DNA from: Pseudomonadota bacterium
GTDB taxonomy: Bacteria; Pseudomonadota; Gammaproteobacteria; Burkholderiales; Burkholderiaceae_C
Reading direction: 5' to 3'
Length of the DNA stretch: 64,000 nucleotides
Assembly: GCA_023442945.1 (NCBI GenBank)
Contig: JAEZWW010000103.1
Coordinates: 23,196-87,195, forward strand
Position numbers and translations under genes: made by a program. Shown in pieces: positions 17,424-25,996 of this stretch; positions within the stretch are counted from its first letter, which is position 1; every line of letters begins with the position of its first letter. The notes under the pieces were generated by a model. It saw only the letters and a program-made list of their open reading frames with translations. It was not told where the DNA came from and ran no database searches.

Positions 17424-17792
17424 TCAAGCCCGGCGCGCCATGGCGTCGGCCAGGGCTTCGGCCTGGGCCAGGCGCTCCAGCTCGGCGCAGACATCGACCA
17501 GGCGACCGCTCAGGCGCAGCGCGCCGGTGCGACCGCTCGCCGATGGCACCGTGGCCTGATCGATTGGCTGAACGGGCTGGGTGGTGGCGGGGCGGGCGGT
17601 GACCGGTGCAGCCGCAAGGCGCAGCGCGGCCCGGCGTTGCGCGGCGGCGACCCAGGACGCCGGCGCGGGCGCCGCGGTGACGCGCGCGCTGCAGTCGGTC
17701 GCCGGGGCGAGGGCACGCAGGCGCGCGCGGCGGTAAGCGGGAATGGACGGGGCCGAAGCCAGGTCATCCAGGTAAATGACGTTGGTACCCAT
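17424..17792 (-). CDS. Unknown protein downstream of lexA
   Basis: A 122-residue protein, MGTNVIYLDDLAS..., rich in Ala, Arg and Pro, with a predicted helical C terminus (VDVCAELERLAQAEALADAM). No catalytic motif or signal peptide is visible. AAAGG lies suitably before the ATG at 17792. It follows lexA by 176 bp on the same strand and may be expressed from the LexA-controlled promoter. Small genes behind lexA often encode division inhibitors or mutagenesis proteins, but this sequence has no recognisable SulA or ImuA features. Confidence 0.6.
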   Translation of the reverse strand: MGTNVIYLDDLASAPSIPAYRRARLRALAPATDCSARVTAAPAPASWVAAAQRRAALRLAAAPVTARPATTQPVQPIDQATVPSASGRTGALRLSGRLVDVCAELERLAQAEALADAMARRA

Positions 17793-17968
17793 GTAAAACC
17801 TTTCAGGCAGTGCGAGGTTGGACACAGGCGAGATTGCTGTGAGCAGGCCAAGAGGTGCCTTGCCCAGTTCGCGCCGCCGTAGGGTGTGGACAAGGGCCCG
17901 TGACACTGAGCGCCACCGCCGGCTTGTCTGCACGCCCGCCACCTGCAGCGGCACGAGCCCACGCTGCG

Positions 17969-18637
17969 CTAGAGCAGCATGCTGTTGCGGATCAGGCCGA
18001 CGGCCAGGCCTTCGATTTCAAACGGCTCGCCCGGCTGCACGACGATGGTCGGGTAGTCGGGGTTTTCGGCGTGCAGCTCGATCTGGTTGTTCTGGCGGTG
18101 AAAGCGCTTGACGGTGACATCGTCGCCCAGGCGGGCCACCACGATCTGGCCGTTGCGCGCTTCGCGGGTGGACTGCACGGCCAGCAGGTCGCCGTCCATG
18201 ATGCCGGCGTCGCGCATGGACATGCCGCGCACGCGCAAGAGGTAGTCGGGCCGGTGCACGAAGAGGCTGGGCTCGATGTGGTAGGTCTGATCGACGTGTT
18301 CCTGCGCCAGGATGGGCGAGCCCGCCGCAACGCGGCCCACCAGGGGCAAGGCCAACTGCGCCATGCCGGGGAGGGTGAGGCTGGACAGATCGGCCCGCGC
18401 GCCCGTGCTGCGGCCCGCGCCCTTGAGGCGGATGCCGCGCGAGGTGCCGCTGACTAGCTCGATCACGCCTTTGCGGGCCAAGGCCTGCAGGTGCTCTTCG
18501 GCCGCGTTGGCGGACTTGAAGCCCAGCTGCGACGCGATTTCGGCGCGCGTGGGGGGCGCGCCGGTGCGCGCGATGGCGTGTTGCACCAGTTGCAGGATCT
18601 GTTGCTGGCGGGCGGTGAGCTTGGGGCTGTCGGTCAT
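17969..18637 (-). CDS. lexA: LexA repressor
   Basis: A 222-residue SOS repressor with self-cleaving serine peptidase activity. The N-terminal winged helix (1-70) contains PPTRAEIASQLGFKSANAAEEH. The RecA-stimulated cleavage bond is A105-G106 in GRVAAGSPIL, and the catalytic dyad is S140 (RGMSMRDAG) and K177 (DVTVKRF). Two LexA-box-like sites lie just upstream, fitting autoregulation. A 122-residue unknown gene follows. Confidence 0.97.
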   Translation of the reverse strand: MTDSPKLTARQQQILQLVQHAIARTGAPPTRAEIASQLGFKSANAAEEHLQALARKGVIELVSGTSRGIRLKGAGRSTGARADLSSLTLPGMAQLALPLVGRVAAGSPILAQEHVDQTYHIEPSLFVHRPDYLLRVRGMSMRDAGIMDGDLLAVQSTREARNGQIVVARLGDDVTVKRFHRQNNQIELHAENPDYPTIVVQPGEPFEIEGLAVGLIRNSMLL

Positions 18638-18673
18638 GGAGGTCTCCGGCCGAGGCCCTGTGAGCCCCGGTAC

Positions 18674-18689
18674 CTGTATTGATATCCAG
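18674..18689 (-). promoter_or_regulatory. LexA (SOS) box 1 upstream of lexA
   Basis: CTGT-N8-CCAG with an AT-rich centre (ATTGATAT). It differs from CTGT-N8-ACAG at one position. It lies 37 bp upstream of the lexA start and forms a tandem pair with the next site, spaced 19 bp centre to centre. Confidence 0.75.
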
Positions 18690-18692
18690 TGC

Positions 18693-18708
18693 CTGTATTT
18701 TTAACCAG
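18693..18708 (-). promoter_or_regulatory. LexA (SOS) box 2 upstream of lexA
   Basis: CTGT-N8-CCAG with centre ATTTTTAA, the second of the tandem pair. The same single deviation from consensus occurs in both sites. Confidence 0.75.
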
Positions 18709-18847
18709 TTATTCGCAAAGCGCAAGTGGGGGCCGGGCTGCCAGTTGCGGCTTTCGCGCGACGTGGTGCTGGCGTCGCGCGGATGCGCTGGCGGGCTGCC
18801 CCGATAATGGCGCCCCATTGACCGACATCAACACCGAGGAAGAGGAC

Positions 18848-19744
18848 ATGCAAGCACCGCACGCCGTGCCGGAAAGCCCATCGCACGCAACGCGCCCCAG
18901 CGATCTCCGTTGGCCGCGCCGCTTGGTGGTGGCCACGCTGTGGGCCGCCGTGGCCACCGTGACCGCGTGCGGGGGCGGATCGGACGACGCGCCGGCGCCC
19001 AGCCCAACACCAGCGCCTGCTCCGGGGCCCGCGCCAGCACCCGGCCCTGCGCCCGCACCGGCGCCCGGACCCGCTCCAGCGCCGGCCCCTGGGCCTGCTC
19101 CTGCGCCCGCACCAGGACCTGCACCAGCGCCTGGCCCCGCGCCAGCGCCGGCCCCAGGGCCTGCCCCTGCGCCAGCGCCCGGGCCGACCCCGGCGCCTAC
19201 CCCCAACCCTGCGCCAGCGCCCGGACCAGCCCCTACACCCGCACCAGGGCCGGCACCCGCACCTGCGCCCGCACCGGGCCCGACGCCATCGCCGGCCCCC
19301 GCGCCTGCCCATACGCAGCTGTGCGGCGACATGAACGAACTCCTGGCACTGATCAACCAGTTCCGCTCCCAGCCCCAGGTGTGCAGCGGCAGAAGCCTGC
19401 CTGCCGCACCGCCTTATGCATGGAATGGGGCGCTGGCCAGCGCCGCCGCGCGCCATTCGGGCGATATGGCGGTGAACAACTTCTTCAGCCACACGGGCAG
19501 CGACGGCAGCAACCCCGGGGCGCGGATCGCCGCCGCGGGTTACAGCTACGCGTCCTGGGCCGAGAACATCGCCGCCGGCTCGTCCAACGCGCGCGGCGCT
19601 TTTGAGCTGTGGCGCGGTAGCACCAGCGGCCATTGCGAGGCGATGATGAGCACCCAGTGGACCCAGGTCGGCGCCAGCTGCGTGGCGCGCCCGGGTACCG
19701 AATACGGCTATTACTGGACGCTGGACTTCGGCAAGCCGCGCTGA
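18848..19744 (+). CDS. CAP/SCP-domain lipoprotein with long Pro-Ala linker
   Basis: A 298-residue predicted lipoprotein. The N-terminal segment VVATLWAAVATVTAC ends in the lipobox VTAC, followed by GGGSDD. Residues about 50-155 are almost only Pro, Ala and Gly in PAPAPG-like repeats, a likely extended spacer through the cell wall or periplasm. The C-terminal 140 residues form a CAP (SCP/PR1) domain with LLALINQFRS, the His region ARHSGDMAVNNFFSHTGSDG and WAENIAAG. GAGGA precedes the ATG. Bacterial CAP proteins are extracellular and of varied role. The opposite strand of the linker also stays open, an artefact of the skewed composition. Confidence 0.85.
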   Translation: MQAPHAVPESPSHATRPSDLRWPRRLVVATLWAAVATVTACGGGSDDAPAPSPTPAPAPGPAPAPGPAPAPAPGPAPAPAPGPAPAPAPGPAPAPGPAPAPAPGPAPAPAPGPTPAPTPNPAPAPGPAPTPAPGPAPAPAPAPGPTPSPAPAPAHTQLCGDMNELLALINQFRSQPQVCSGRSLPAAPPYAWNGALASAAARHSGDMAVNNFFSHTGSDGSNPGARIAAAGYSYASWAENIAAGSSNARGAFELWRGSTSGHCEAMMSTQWTQVGASCVARPGTEYGYYWTLDFGKPR

Positions 19745-19786
19745 GCCGGCTGGCCAACAGGCGTCGCCCGCCGCGGGCGGCCCGTG

Positions 19787-19827
19787 AAAAAGGGGCACAG
19801 ACCGCTCGGTCGATGCCCCTTTTTTTG
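19787..19827. terminator. Bidirectional terminator between CAP lipoprotein and adk
   Basis: AAAAAGGGGCA pairs with TGCCCCTTTTT around a loop that itself contains GACCG/CGGTC. Poly-A and poly-T flanks serve both convergent genes. Confidence 0.85.
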
Positions 19828-19874
19828 AGCCTGACGCGGCGCAGACGCGCGCCTCAGGCGGTGCCGTTAAGCGA

Positions 19875-20531
19875 TCAGTTGCTGAGCGCCGCCAGCGCCC
19901 GTGCCGTGATCTCCTCCACCGTGCCGGTGCCGCTGATGGCGCGGTACTTGGGTGCGGCAGCGGGCTCTTCGGCGGCCCACTGGCTGTAGTAGTCGACCAG
20001 CGGGCGGGTCTGGTCGTTGTACACGTCCAGGCGTTTGCGCACGGTCTCTTCCTTGTCGTCGTCGCGCTGCACCAGCGGCTCGCCGGTCACGTCGTCCTTG
20101 CCTTCGACCTTGGGTGGGTTGAACTTGACGTGGTAGGTGCGGCCGCTGGCCGGGTGGCTGCGGCGGCCGCTCATGCGTTCGATGATGGCGTCAAACGGCA
20201 CGTCGATTTCCAGCACGTAGTCCAGTTTGACGCCGGCTTGCTTCATCGCCTCGGCCTGCGGAATGGTGCGCGGGAAGCCGTCGAACAGAAAGCCGTTGGC
20301 GCAGTCGGGCTGGGCGATGCGCTCTTTCACCAGGTTGATGATCAGGTCGTCGCTGACCAGGCCACCCGACTCCATCACGCCCTTGGCCTGCAGGCCCAGC
20401 GGCGTGCCGGCCTTGACGGCGGCGCGCAGCATGTCGCCGGTGGAAATCTGCGGAATGCCGTATTTCTGGCAGATGAAGGCCGCTTGCGTGCCTTTGCCGG
20501 CGCCGGGGGCGCCCAGAAGAATCAGTCTCAT
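19875..20531 (-). CDS. adk: Adenylate kinase
   Basis: A 218-residue enzyme interconverting ATP + AMP and 2 ADP. The P loop is GAPGAGKGTQ (residues 7-16). The AMP-binding region is STGDMLRAAVKAGTPLG, FLFDGFPRTIPQA is the signature, and the long LID domain (SGRRSHPASGRTYHVKFNPP) is present, making it the long type. It is transcribed in the same direction as kdsB, 170 bp apart. Confidence 0.97.
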   Translation of the reverse strand: MRLILLGAPGAGKGTQAAFICQKYGIPQISTGDMLRAAVKAGTPLGLQAKGVMESGGLVSDDLIINLVKERIAQPDCANGFLFDGFPRTIPQAEAMKQAGVKLDYVLEIDVPFDAIIERMSGRRSHPASGRTYHVKFNPPKVEGKDDVTGEPLVQRDDDKEETVRKRLDVYNDQTRPLVDYYSQWAAEEPAAAPKYRAISGTGTVEEITARALAALSN

Positions 20532-20701
20532 CTCTCTCCTCGAATGGGGTGGTCCAGCCCGGCGACGCGCCTCCTGTGCGGGGCGGTGGGCAGTCCTTCA
20601 TGGGGTCATGCGCAGCGGCGAAGGCACCGCGCGCGGATTTTCAAATCAAGAATAGCACGCGCAAGCCCCCGTCTGGCTGACGTTGGGGCGCATTCGCGAC
20701 C

Positions 20702-21457
20702 TCAGACCCACAGGCGCTGAACGCGCGCCAGATCCTCGGGTGTGTCCACGCCCGGGCCGGGCGCCGTCTCGCTCACATGCACGGCGATGCGGTGGCCGTG
20801 CCACAGTGCGCGCAGCTGCTCCAGCGCCTCGCACTGTTCCAGTGGCGCCGGCGGCATGGCCGGGAGGGCGCGCAGGAAAGCCGCGCGGTAGCTGTAAATG
20901 CCGATGTGGCGCAGCGGCGCGGGCGCCGTGGGCAGCTGCGTGATGCCGCCGGCAAAGCCGTCGCGCCACCAGGGCAAGGGCGCACGGCTGAAGGTCAGCG
21001 CCAGGCCATGCGCGTCCGTCACCACCTTCACCACGTTCGGGTTGGTGAATTCTGCAATGCTTTCAATAGCGTGCGCCGCAGTCCCCATCTGGGCCAGAGG
21101 CTGTTTGGGCAGCAAATTGGCGACCGCGTCGATCAGCACCGGGTCGATCAGCGGCTCGTCCCCCTGCACGTTGACCACCACGTCGTCGCCCGCCAGGCCC
21201 AACTGCTCGCACGCCTCGGCCAGGCGGTCGCTGCCGCTGCCGTGGTCGGCCCGCGTCAGCAGCGCGCGCACGCCGTGGGCCGAACAGGCGGCCACGATCT
21301 CCGGCGCGTCGGTGGCCACCAGCACCTGGGCGGCGCCGGATTGTTCGGCCCGCTCGGCCACGCGCACCACCATCGGCTTGCCGGCGATGTCGGCCAGCGG
21401 CTTATTGGGCAGGCGCGTGGACGCCAGGCGAGCGGGGATGAGGACGGTGAAGCTCAT
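20702..21457 (-). CDS. kdsB: 3-Deoxy-manno-octulosonate cytidylyltransferase
   Basis: A 251-residue CMP-Kdo synthetase that activates Kdo for the lipopolysaccharide inner core. It shows the nucleotidyltransferase signature IPARLASTRLPNKPL, the metal-binding VNVQGDEPLI, and the late motif HIGIYSYRAAFL. The length and motifs are standard. It is usually followed upstream by Trm112 and lpxK in this family; here an esterase gene lies between. Confidence 0.96.
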   Translation of the reverse strand: MSFTVLIPARLASTRLPNKPLADIAGKPMVVRVAERAEQSGAAQVLVATDAPEIVAACSAHGVRALLTRADHGSGSDRLAEACEQLGLAGDDVVVNVQGDEPLIDPVLIDAVANLLPKQPLAQMGTAAHAIESIAEFTNPNVVKVVTDAHGLALTFSRAPLPWWRDGFAGGITQLPTAPAPLRHIGIYSYRAAFLRALPAMPPAPLEQCEALEQLRALWHGHRIAVHVSETAPGPGVDTPEDLARVQRLWV

Positions 21458-21590
21458 GGGCAGAGAGGTCGTCGGACGCTGGGAAGGCGTGAAGCGGGCG
21501 GTCGAAGTGCCAGCGCGGCTGCGGCATGGGGCCGACGGCGCTGCAAAGGCCGCGTTGGTCGCAGAGCGTACCCGATATTTCCCCGCCAGA

Positions 21591-21648
21591 TGCTTCTGTT
21601 TTTATAGCTGCCTGCGCAGATTGGTAGCGCGCTAGAGGCTGATTTTAT
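21591..21648 (+). repeat. Interspersed repeat, copy 4
   Basis: TTTTATAGCTGCCTGCGCAGATTGG, then a diverged middle and GAGGCTGATTTTAT. It lies between kdsB and the esterase gene. Confidence 0.75.
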
Positions 21649-21731
21649 GGGAAATCTGACGCCCCCGCGCGCTGGCAAGGGCTGACCGGGCCTTTGCCAG
21701 CCCGTCAGCCCGCGCCGGCCATACCCCGCGT

Positions 21732-23513
21732 TTACTCCACCGACAGCTTGGCAGCGGTCAGCGACGCGTCAAAGACCAGCTTGCTCGGCCAGGTCGGCCA
21801 GGTCGTGCCCAGCGCCGCGTTGTTCGGGTTGCCGGTGCGCGCGAAGGCGGCCAGCGCGCCCATCATCGCGCCCGACAGCGCCTCGCGCCCGCCGCGGTTG
21901 GCATCGTTGACGATCACGTTGGTGTATAGCGCGGGTCCGAAATTGCCCAGCAGGAAGGGCAGGTCGAAAGCGTGCGCCGCGCCGTACACGTCGTTCCAGG
22001 GCGCGGCCTCCTGCTTCCAGTCGAAGCGGTAGGACCACACCTGGCCCGGCGTCTGCGTGATGAAGGCGTTCAGCATGTTGTCGCGCAGCGCGACGAAGAA
22101 CTTGGCGTCCAGCGCGGCGATGGCGGGGTCGTAGGCCGCGCCGTCCGGGTAGGTCGGGTTGATGATGTCGCCAAAGGACGCGGCCTTGGCCTTGGCAGCG
22201 TCGAACAGGATCGGGAACAGCTGCGCGTCCGGCAGCTTGATACCCGCCGGGTGGCCTACCAGCGGCAAAAAGCTTGACAGCAGCTTGCCTTCGGAGCGGG
22301 TCATGCCCGCCAGCAGCGGCGTCTTGACGTAGTTGCCGGCCAGGATGGCGGCGATCGGGTCGGTGGCCACCACCGTGCCTTCCGGAATCGGGCCGGAACC
22401 GGTGCTGTTGGGCAGGCCGCCCACCGTGCGCACACCCACTTTCAGGACCGTGCTGGCCGGTTGGCTGCGCAGGTAGGCGGCGATGTCGGCGTGGCTGTGG
22501 CCCTGGATCCAGGCCGTGGCGGCCGCGGCGTCGGCGGCGGTGCCGTCGTCGATCAGCAGCTTGGCCAGCAGCACGTTGGACAGCGCTTCGTACGTGGCCA
22601 CCGGGTTCAGCGCCGGGATGGTGCCGTTGTTGCCCGCCAGGTTGTTGGCCGGCTGCGGAAAGCCCGGGCTGGTCGCCACCGAGATGCCGCCGGACAGCGG
22701 CGCCAGCTTGTGGAACAGGCCCGCTGCGCGCTGGCCCGGCGCCGTGGCCACGGCCAGGATGTTGATGGCGCCGGCGGACTGCCCGGTCAGCGTCACGTTC
22801 TTCGCGTCGCCACCAAAGTCGCCAATCGTTTCCTGTACGAAGCGCAGCGCCTGCACGACGTCCAGCACGGCGTAGTTGCCGGACTGGTCGTCGGCCGTCA
22901 GCGTCGGGTCCACTGTGGTGTCGCGCAATGCCGGGTGGCGGAAGAAGCCCAACTGGCCCAGGCGGTAATTGGCGGTGACGACCACCGCGTTGGCCTTCTT
23001 GGCCAGCGCAGCGCCGTCGTACATCGGATCGGCGCTGTAGCCGGTGATGTTGCTGCCGCCGTGGACGAAGACGATCACCGGCAGGTGCTTGTCGCCCGTG
23101 GCTGGGCGCCAGATGTTCAGCGACAGACAGTCCTCGCTGCCCGGCGTGTGGCCGCTGAGCAGGTTGTCGCCCACGCTGGCGTCAAAGGTGTTGGTGTTGC
23201 CTGGGCTGTACAGGCGCGGGTTCTGGATGCACGACGCCCCGAACGCCTTCGCGTTGAGCGTACCCGCCCACGGCTGCGGCGGGCGCGGCGCCTTCCAACG
23301 CAACGCGCCCACCGGCGCCTGGGCGAAGGGGATGCCCTTCCAGAAGTACGTGCCCGACCGCGCGCTGTCGTCCACGCCCTGCACGGCGCCGTAGCGGGTG
23401 GAAGTGTTGTCGGGGTTCATCGGGTCGTCGCTGCCGCCGCAGGCGGTGATCAAGGTGCTGAAGGCGGCCAGGGCCAGAAAGGCGCTGCGTCGCATCGGGC
23501 GGAAAAGGGGCAT
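21732..23513 (-). CDS. Type-B carboxylesterase, predicted lipoprotein
   Basis: A 593-residue esterase/lipase of the cholinesterase-like family. The signal MRRSAFLALAAFSTLITAC ends in the lipobox ITAC. The catalytic serine lies in TLTGQSAGAINIL (GxSxG). EDCLSLNIWRP is the second family signature, TRSEGKLL is the likely acidic residue and GAAHAFDLPF the histidine. It is predicted to be anchored in the periplasm or outer membrane. It separates kdsB from Trm112 on the same strand and has no obvious functional link to them. Confidence 0.92.
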   Translation of the reverse strand: MPLFRPMRRSAFLALAAFSTLITACGGSDDPMNPDNTSTRYGAVQGVDDSARSGTYFWKGIPFAQAPVGALRWKAPRPPQPWAGTLNAKAFGASCIQNPRLYSPGNTNTFDASVGDNLLSGHTPGSEDCLSLNIWRPATGDKHLPVIVFVHGGSNITGYSADPMYDGAALAKKANAVVVTANYRLGQLGFFRHPALRDTTVDPTLTADDQSGNYAVLDVVQALRFVQETIGDFGGDAKNVTLTGQSAGAINILAVATAPGQRAAGLFHKLAPLSGGISVATSPGFPQPANNLAGNNGTIPALNPVATYEALSNVLLAKLLIDDGTAADAAAATAWIQGHSHADIAAYLRSQPASTVLKVGVRTVGGLPNSTGSGPIPEGTVVATDPIAAILAGNYVKTPLLAGMTRSEGKLLSSFLPLVGHPAGIKLPDAQLFPILFDAAKAKAASFGDIINPTYPDGAAYDPAIAALDAKFFVALRDNMLNAFITQTPGQVWSYRFDWKQEAAPWNDVYGAAHAFDLPFLLGNFGPALYTNVIVNDANRGGREALSGAMMGALAAFARTGNPNNAALGTTWPTWPSKLVFDASLTAAKLSVE

Positions 23514-23608
23514 GGCTTGTCTCCGGATCGTTGTCGGTGCGCGGCCATCCTACGCGCCGCCCAACGGACGCGCGTCATGGCTGCGAACGATCCGTCCACC
23601 CAGCCGCG

Positions 23609-23818
23609 TCACCCCACCACCGGTGTGCGCGGTGGCAGCGCTTCCAGCTCGGCGTCGCTCAATGCGCGCGCTTCGCCCTCCAGCATGACGGGGATGCCGT
23701 CGCGCACCGGGTAGGCCAGGCGGGCGGAGCGCGAGATCAGCTCCTGCTTCTCGCGGTCATAGTCCAGCGGGCCCTTGGTGACGGGGCAGACCAGCAGTTC
23801 CAGCAGTTTGGTGTCCAT
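23609..23818 (-). CDS. Trm112-family protein (YcaR/UPF0434)
   Basis: A 69-residue protein, MDTKLLELLVCPVTKGPL..., with a single CP motif and PVRDGIPVML. Proteins of this family activate methyltransferases in eukaryotes and are conserved beside kdsB and lpxK in proteobacteria. The start at 23818 gives the standard length. It lies 26 bp downstream of the SMR transporter, probably on one transcript. Confidence 0.92.
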   Translation of the reverse strand: MDTKLLELLVCPVTKGPLDYDREKQELISRSARLAYPVRDGIPVMLEGEARALSDAELEALPPRTPVVG

Positions 23819-23844
23819 GGCGGTGGCAATGCGGTGGCACTGCG

Positions 23845-24177
23845 TCAGTGCGCTGCCGATGTCGACAGCAGGTTCATGATCAAAACGCCGGCAACGATCA
23901 GCGCCATGCCCAGCATCGCCCACAAGTCCAGCTTTTGCCCAAAGGCGACCCAGCCCACGGCGGCGATCAGCACGATGCCCAGGCCCGACCAGGTGGCGTA
24001 GGCGATGCCCACGGGGATGGTGCGCAGCGTCAGCGACAGCAGCCAGAACGCCAGTCCGTAGCCGAACACCACGATGGCCGTCGGCCCCAGCCGCGTGAAG
24101 CCTTCGCTGGCCTTGAGCGCGCTGGTGCCGACCACTTCGGCCACGATGGCGATCAACAGGTAGAGGTAGGCGGGCAT
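23845..24177 (-). CDS. Small multidrug resistance (SMR/EmrE-like) transporter
   Basis: A 110-residue protein with four membrane helices. The essential membrane glutamate is E14 in AIVAEVVGTSALK, and WSGLGIVLIAAVGW is the family's third-helix/loop pattern. It would export cationic drugs or guanidinium-type compounds by proton antiport as a dimer. Having one complete gene favours a homodimer. It sits between Trm112 and a 148-residue unknown gene. Confidence 0.93.
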   Translation of the reverse strand: MPAYLYLLIAIVAEVVGTSALKASEGFTRLGPTAIVVFGYGLAFWLLSLTLRTIPVGIAYATWSGLGIVLIAAVGWVAFGQKLDLWAMLGMALIVAGVLIMNLLSTSAAH

Positions 24178-24498
24178 GGGTCGGACAGGTGTTGCGGCGC
24201 GGCGGCGCGGCGGGCGCGTTGCCTAGGCTGGGGATGATAGCGGCTGGGGTGGCGCGCGCTGGGCGGCGATGGCCCCGTGCCGCGTGGCGGCCGGCGCAGC
24301 GGGCGACAGGCGCAGAGGGCAGGCGTCGGGGGCAAGAAATAGGAGAGAAATCGGGCCCTGGTCCTAGGAGAATATGCGCAACCAGCTATCAAATTGAAAG
24401 TGGTTGCCGCTGCCGTCACCTGGGCTGGAGCTTGGGCGGAAGCGACAGTTCGTGGGCTTCAATCCTTGCGTCCGTGTCGGAGTGTTCCGCTGGCGGCC
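24178..24498. other. Gap with a diverged repeat copy
   Basis: About 320 bp without a gene. It contains a diverged repeat copy near 24356-24398; nothing else is recognisable. Confidence 0.5.
24356..24398 (-). repeat. Interspersed repeat, diverged copy 5
   Basis: Reverse orientation: CAATTTGATAGCTGGTTGCG, then a shortened, diverged tail. Confidence 0.55.
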
Positions 24499-24945
24499 TT
24501 ATCGAGGTCGCTGTGCAGGTGCTAGCCACTGCGCGCCCCAACCTACTGGTTCGGATCGGAGGGTTTGCGTCAGACTTGGCGACGTGAATCGGATCACCGA
24601 GTCCTTCGGCCAATGGATTTGAATAGTCCACGCAAACGAGGAGCGCCCACCTGGAAACGTGATGGCTTCACGTTGGATTTCCCCAATGACCAAAGGGCAC
24701 AGCGCTGCCGGTGGCACTGTGTAATCGATGTCGATCACCAGGTCGTCAACATCGTCAAAACGCAGATCGGCCGGCGCTACGCGGAAGCTGTATGCGTCGC
24801 CCTCGTTGGGCGGTAGCCACTCGACGATGAAATCGATGTCGAGGATCAGAACGCCGCCACGGCCATCGGGTCCTTCTTCGATGCGGAACGCGTGAATGGC
24901 GTTGTCGTGCCAACGATGGCTGTCAAAAGGCTCGTCTACGCTCAC
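24499..24945 (-). CDS. Unknown 148-residue protein
   Basis: A soluble, acidic protein with WHDNAIHAFRI near the start, the block GGVLILDIDFIVEW (near 32) and IQIHWPKDS near residue 107. No signal peptide or membrane segment is seen. It starts with GTG at 24945 after a strong GGAGGAG site. The pattern resembles small conserved proteins that are sometimes annotated as immunity-like, but I do not recognise a named family. It lies 13 bp downstream of lpxK, so it may be co-transcribed with it. Confidence 0.7.
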   Translation of the reverse strand: MSVDEPFDSHRWHDNAIHAFRIEEGPDGRGGVLILDIDFIVEWLPPNEGDAYSFRVAPADLRFDDVDDLVIDIDYTVPPAALCPLVIGEIQREAITFPGGRSSFAWTIQIHWPKDSVIRFTSPSLTQTLRSEPVGWGAQWLAPAQRPR

Positions 24946-24958
24946 GATCTACTCCTCC

Positions 24959-25996
24959 CTAACACCGTCCATTGAAACCCCGCGCCGTCAGCCGCCCATC
25001 CAGCGCGTCAAAGAACGCCGCCGGCACGTCCAGCTCCAGCGGCACGGCCAGGGCGCCGGGCACATGGCGCCACAGTTTGACGGCGTCTTTTTCGGTGCAA
25101 AGCAGCGTCTCGCCGGCGCCAAACTTGCGCGGCCAGCTACTGAAATCGTAGTGATCGGGCAGCGCGAGGGTCTCGTGCAACGTCAGCCCGGCGGCGCGCA
25201 GCATGGCGAAGAAGGCTTCCGGCCGTGCAATGCCGGCGACGGCGATGAGCCGGTGGGCAGGGCCGCGCAGCGCGGCCAGCGGCACGGTGCTGCCATCGGC
25301 GCGCAGGGCGTGGTCGGCCAGGCGGCGCGTGGCGTTGAAGGCCTCTGCGCCCGGCGGCAGGGGCAGGTCCGGCCCCGGTTCGGTGCGCAGCACCAGGTCG
25401 ACCGGGCGCGGCCAGGCTTCGCGCAGCGGGCCGGCGGGCAGCCGCCAGCCGTTGCCGACGCCGCGCGCGTCGAACACGCAGATGGCCACGTCGTGCGCCA
25501 GCGCCCAGTGCTGCAGGCCGTCGTCGCAGACCAGGATGTCGCAGTCGGGGTGCGCAGCCAGCAGGGCGCGGCCGGCGTCGGCGCGCTGGCGGGCGACGAA
25601 GACGGGCACGCCCGCGCGTTGGCGCAGCAGCAGCGCTTCGTCGCCCACCGCGAAGGGGTCGGACTGGGGCGTGACGGCGACCGGCGCATCCGGCGCGGCG
25701 GGGTCGAACTGGGTGCGCCCGTACCCGCGCGACACGATGCCCGGCCGCCAACCGCGCGCCTGCAGGTGGCGCACCACGGCCAGCGTGGTCGGCGTCTTGC
25801 CCGCGCCGCCGGCCACCACGTTGCCGACGACCACGACCGGCACGGGCAGCCGCACCGCGCGCGCCAACCCGCGCCGCCGCTGCCACGCCGCCACGGCGCC
25901 GTACAACAGCGACAGCGGCCACAGCAAGCGCGCCAGCGGCCCACGGCGCTGCCAGGCGGCGCGCAGGCGGTGTTCGAGCGACAGCGAATCGGACAT
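24959..25996 (-). CDS. lpxK: Tetraacyldisaccharide 4'-kinase
   Basis: A 345-residue membrane-associated kinase that phosphorylates the lipid A precursor at the 4' position. The Walker A is GNVVAGGAGKTPTTLA (near 57-72), and VSRGYGR and DILVCDDGLQHW are the catalytic signatures. The start at 25996 gives the standard N terminus MSDSLSLEHRLRAAW. Its usual partners (exbBD upstream, Trm112 and kdsB downstream) are nearby but separated by extra genes. Confidence 0.95.
   Translation of the reverse strand: MSDSLSLEHRLRAAWQRRGPLARLLWPLSLLYGAVAAWQRRRGLARAVRLPVPVVVVGNVVAGGAGKTPTTLAVVRHLQARGWRPGIVSRGYGRTQFDPAAPDAPVAVTPQSDPFAVGDEALLLRQRAGVPVFVARQRADAGRALLAAHPDCDILVCDDGLQHWALAHDVAICVFDARGVGNGWRLPAGPLREAWPRPVDLVLRTEPGPDLPLPPGAEAFNATRRLADHALRADGSTVPLAALRGPAHRLIAVAGIARPEAFFAMLRAAGLTLHETLALPDHYDFSSWPRKFGAGETLLCTEKDAVKLWRHVPGALAVPLELDVPAAFFDALDGRLTARGFNGRC

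Noticed and set aside
19000..19310. DNA satellite or CRISPR-like array in the Pro/Ala-coding region
   Set aside because: The periodicity follows Pro-Ala codons with no conserved repeat/spacer structure, and the frame is open throughout.
18709..19356. A Gly/Ala-repeat protein antisense to the CAP lipoprotein
   Set aside because: It is the reverse complement of the Pro-Ala codons of the stalk; the sense protein has a lipobox, a ribosome binding site and a CAP domain.
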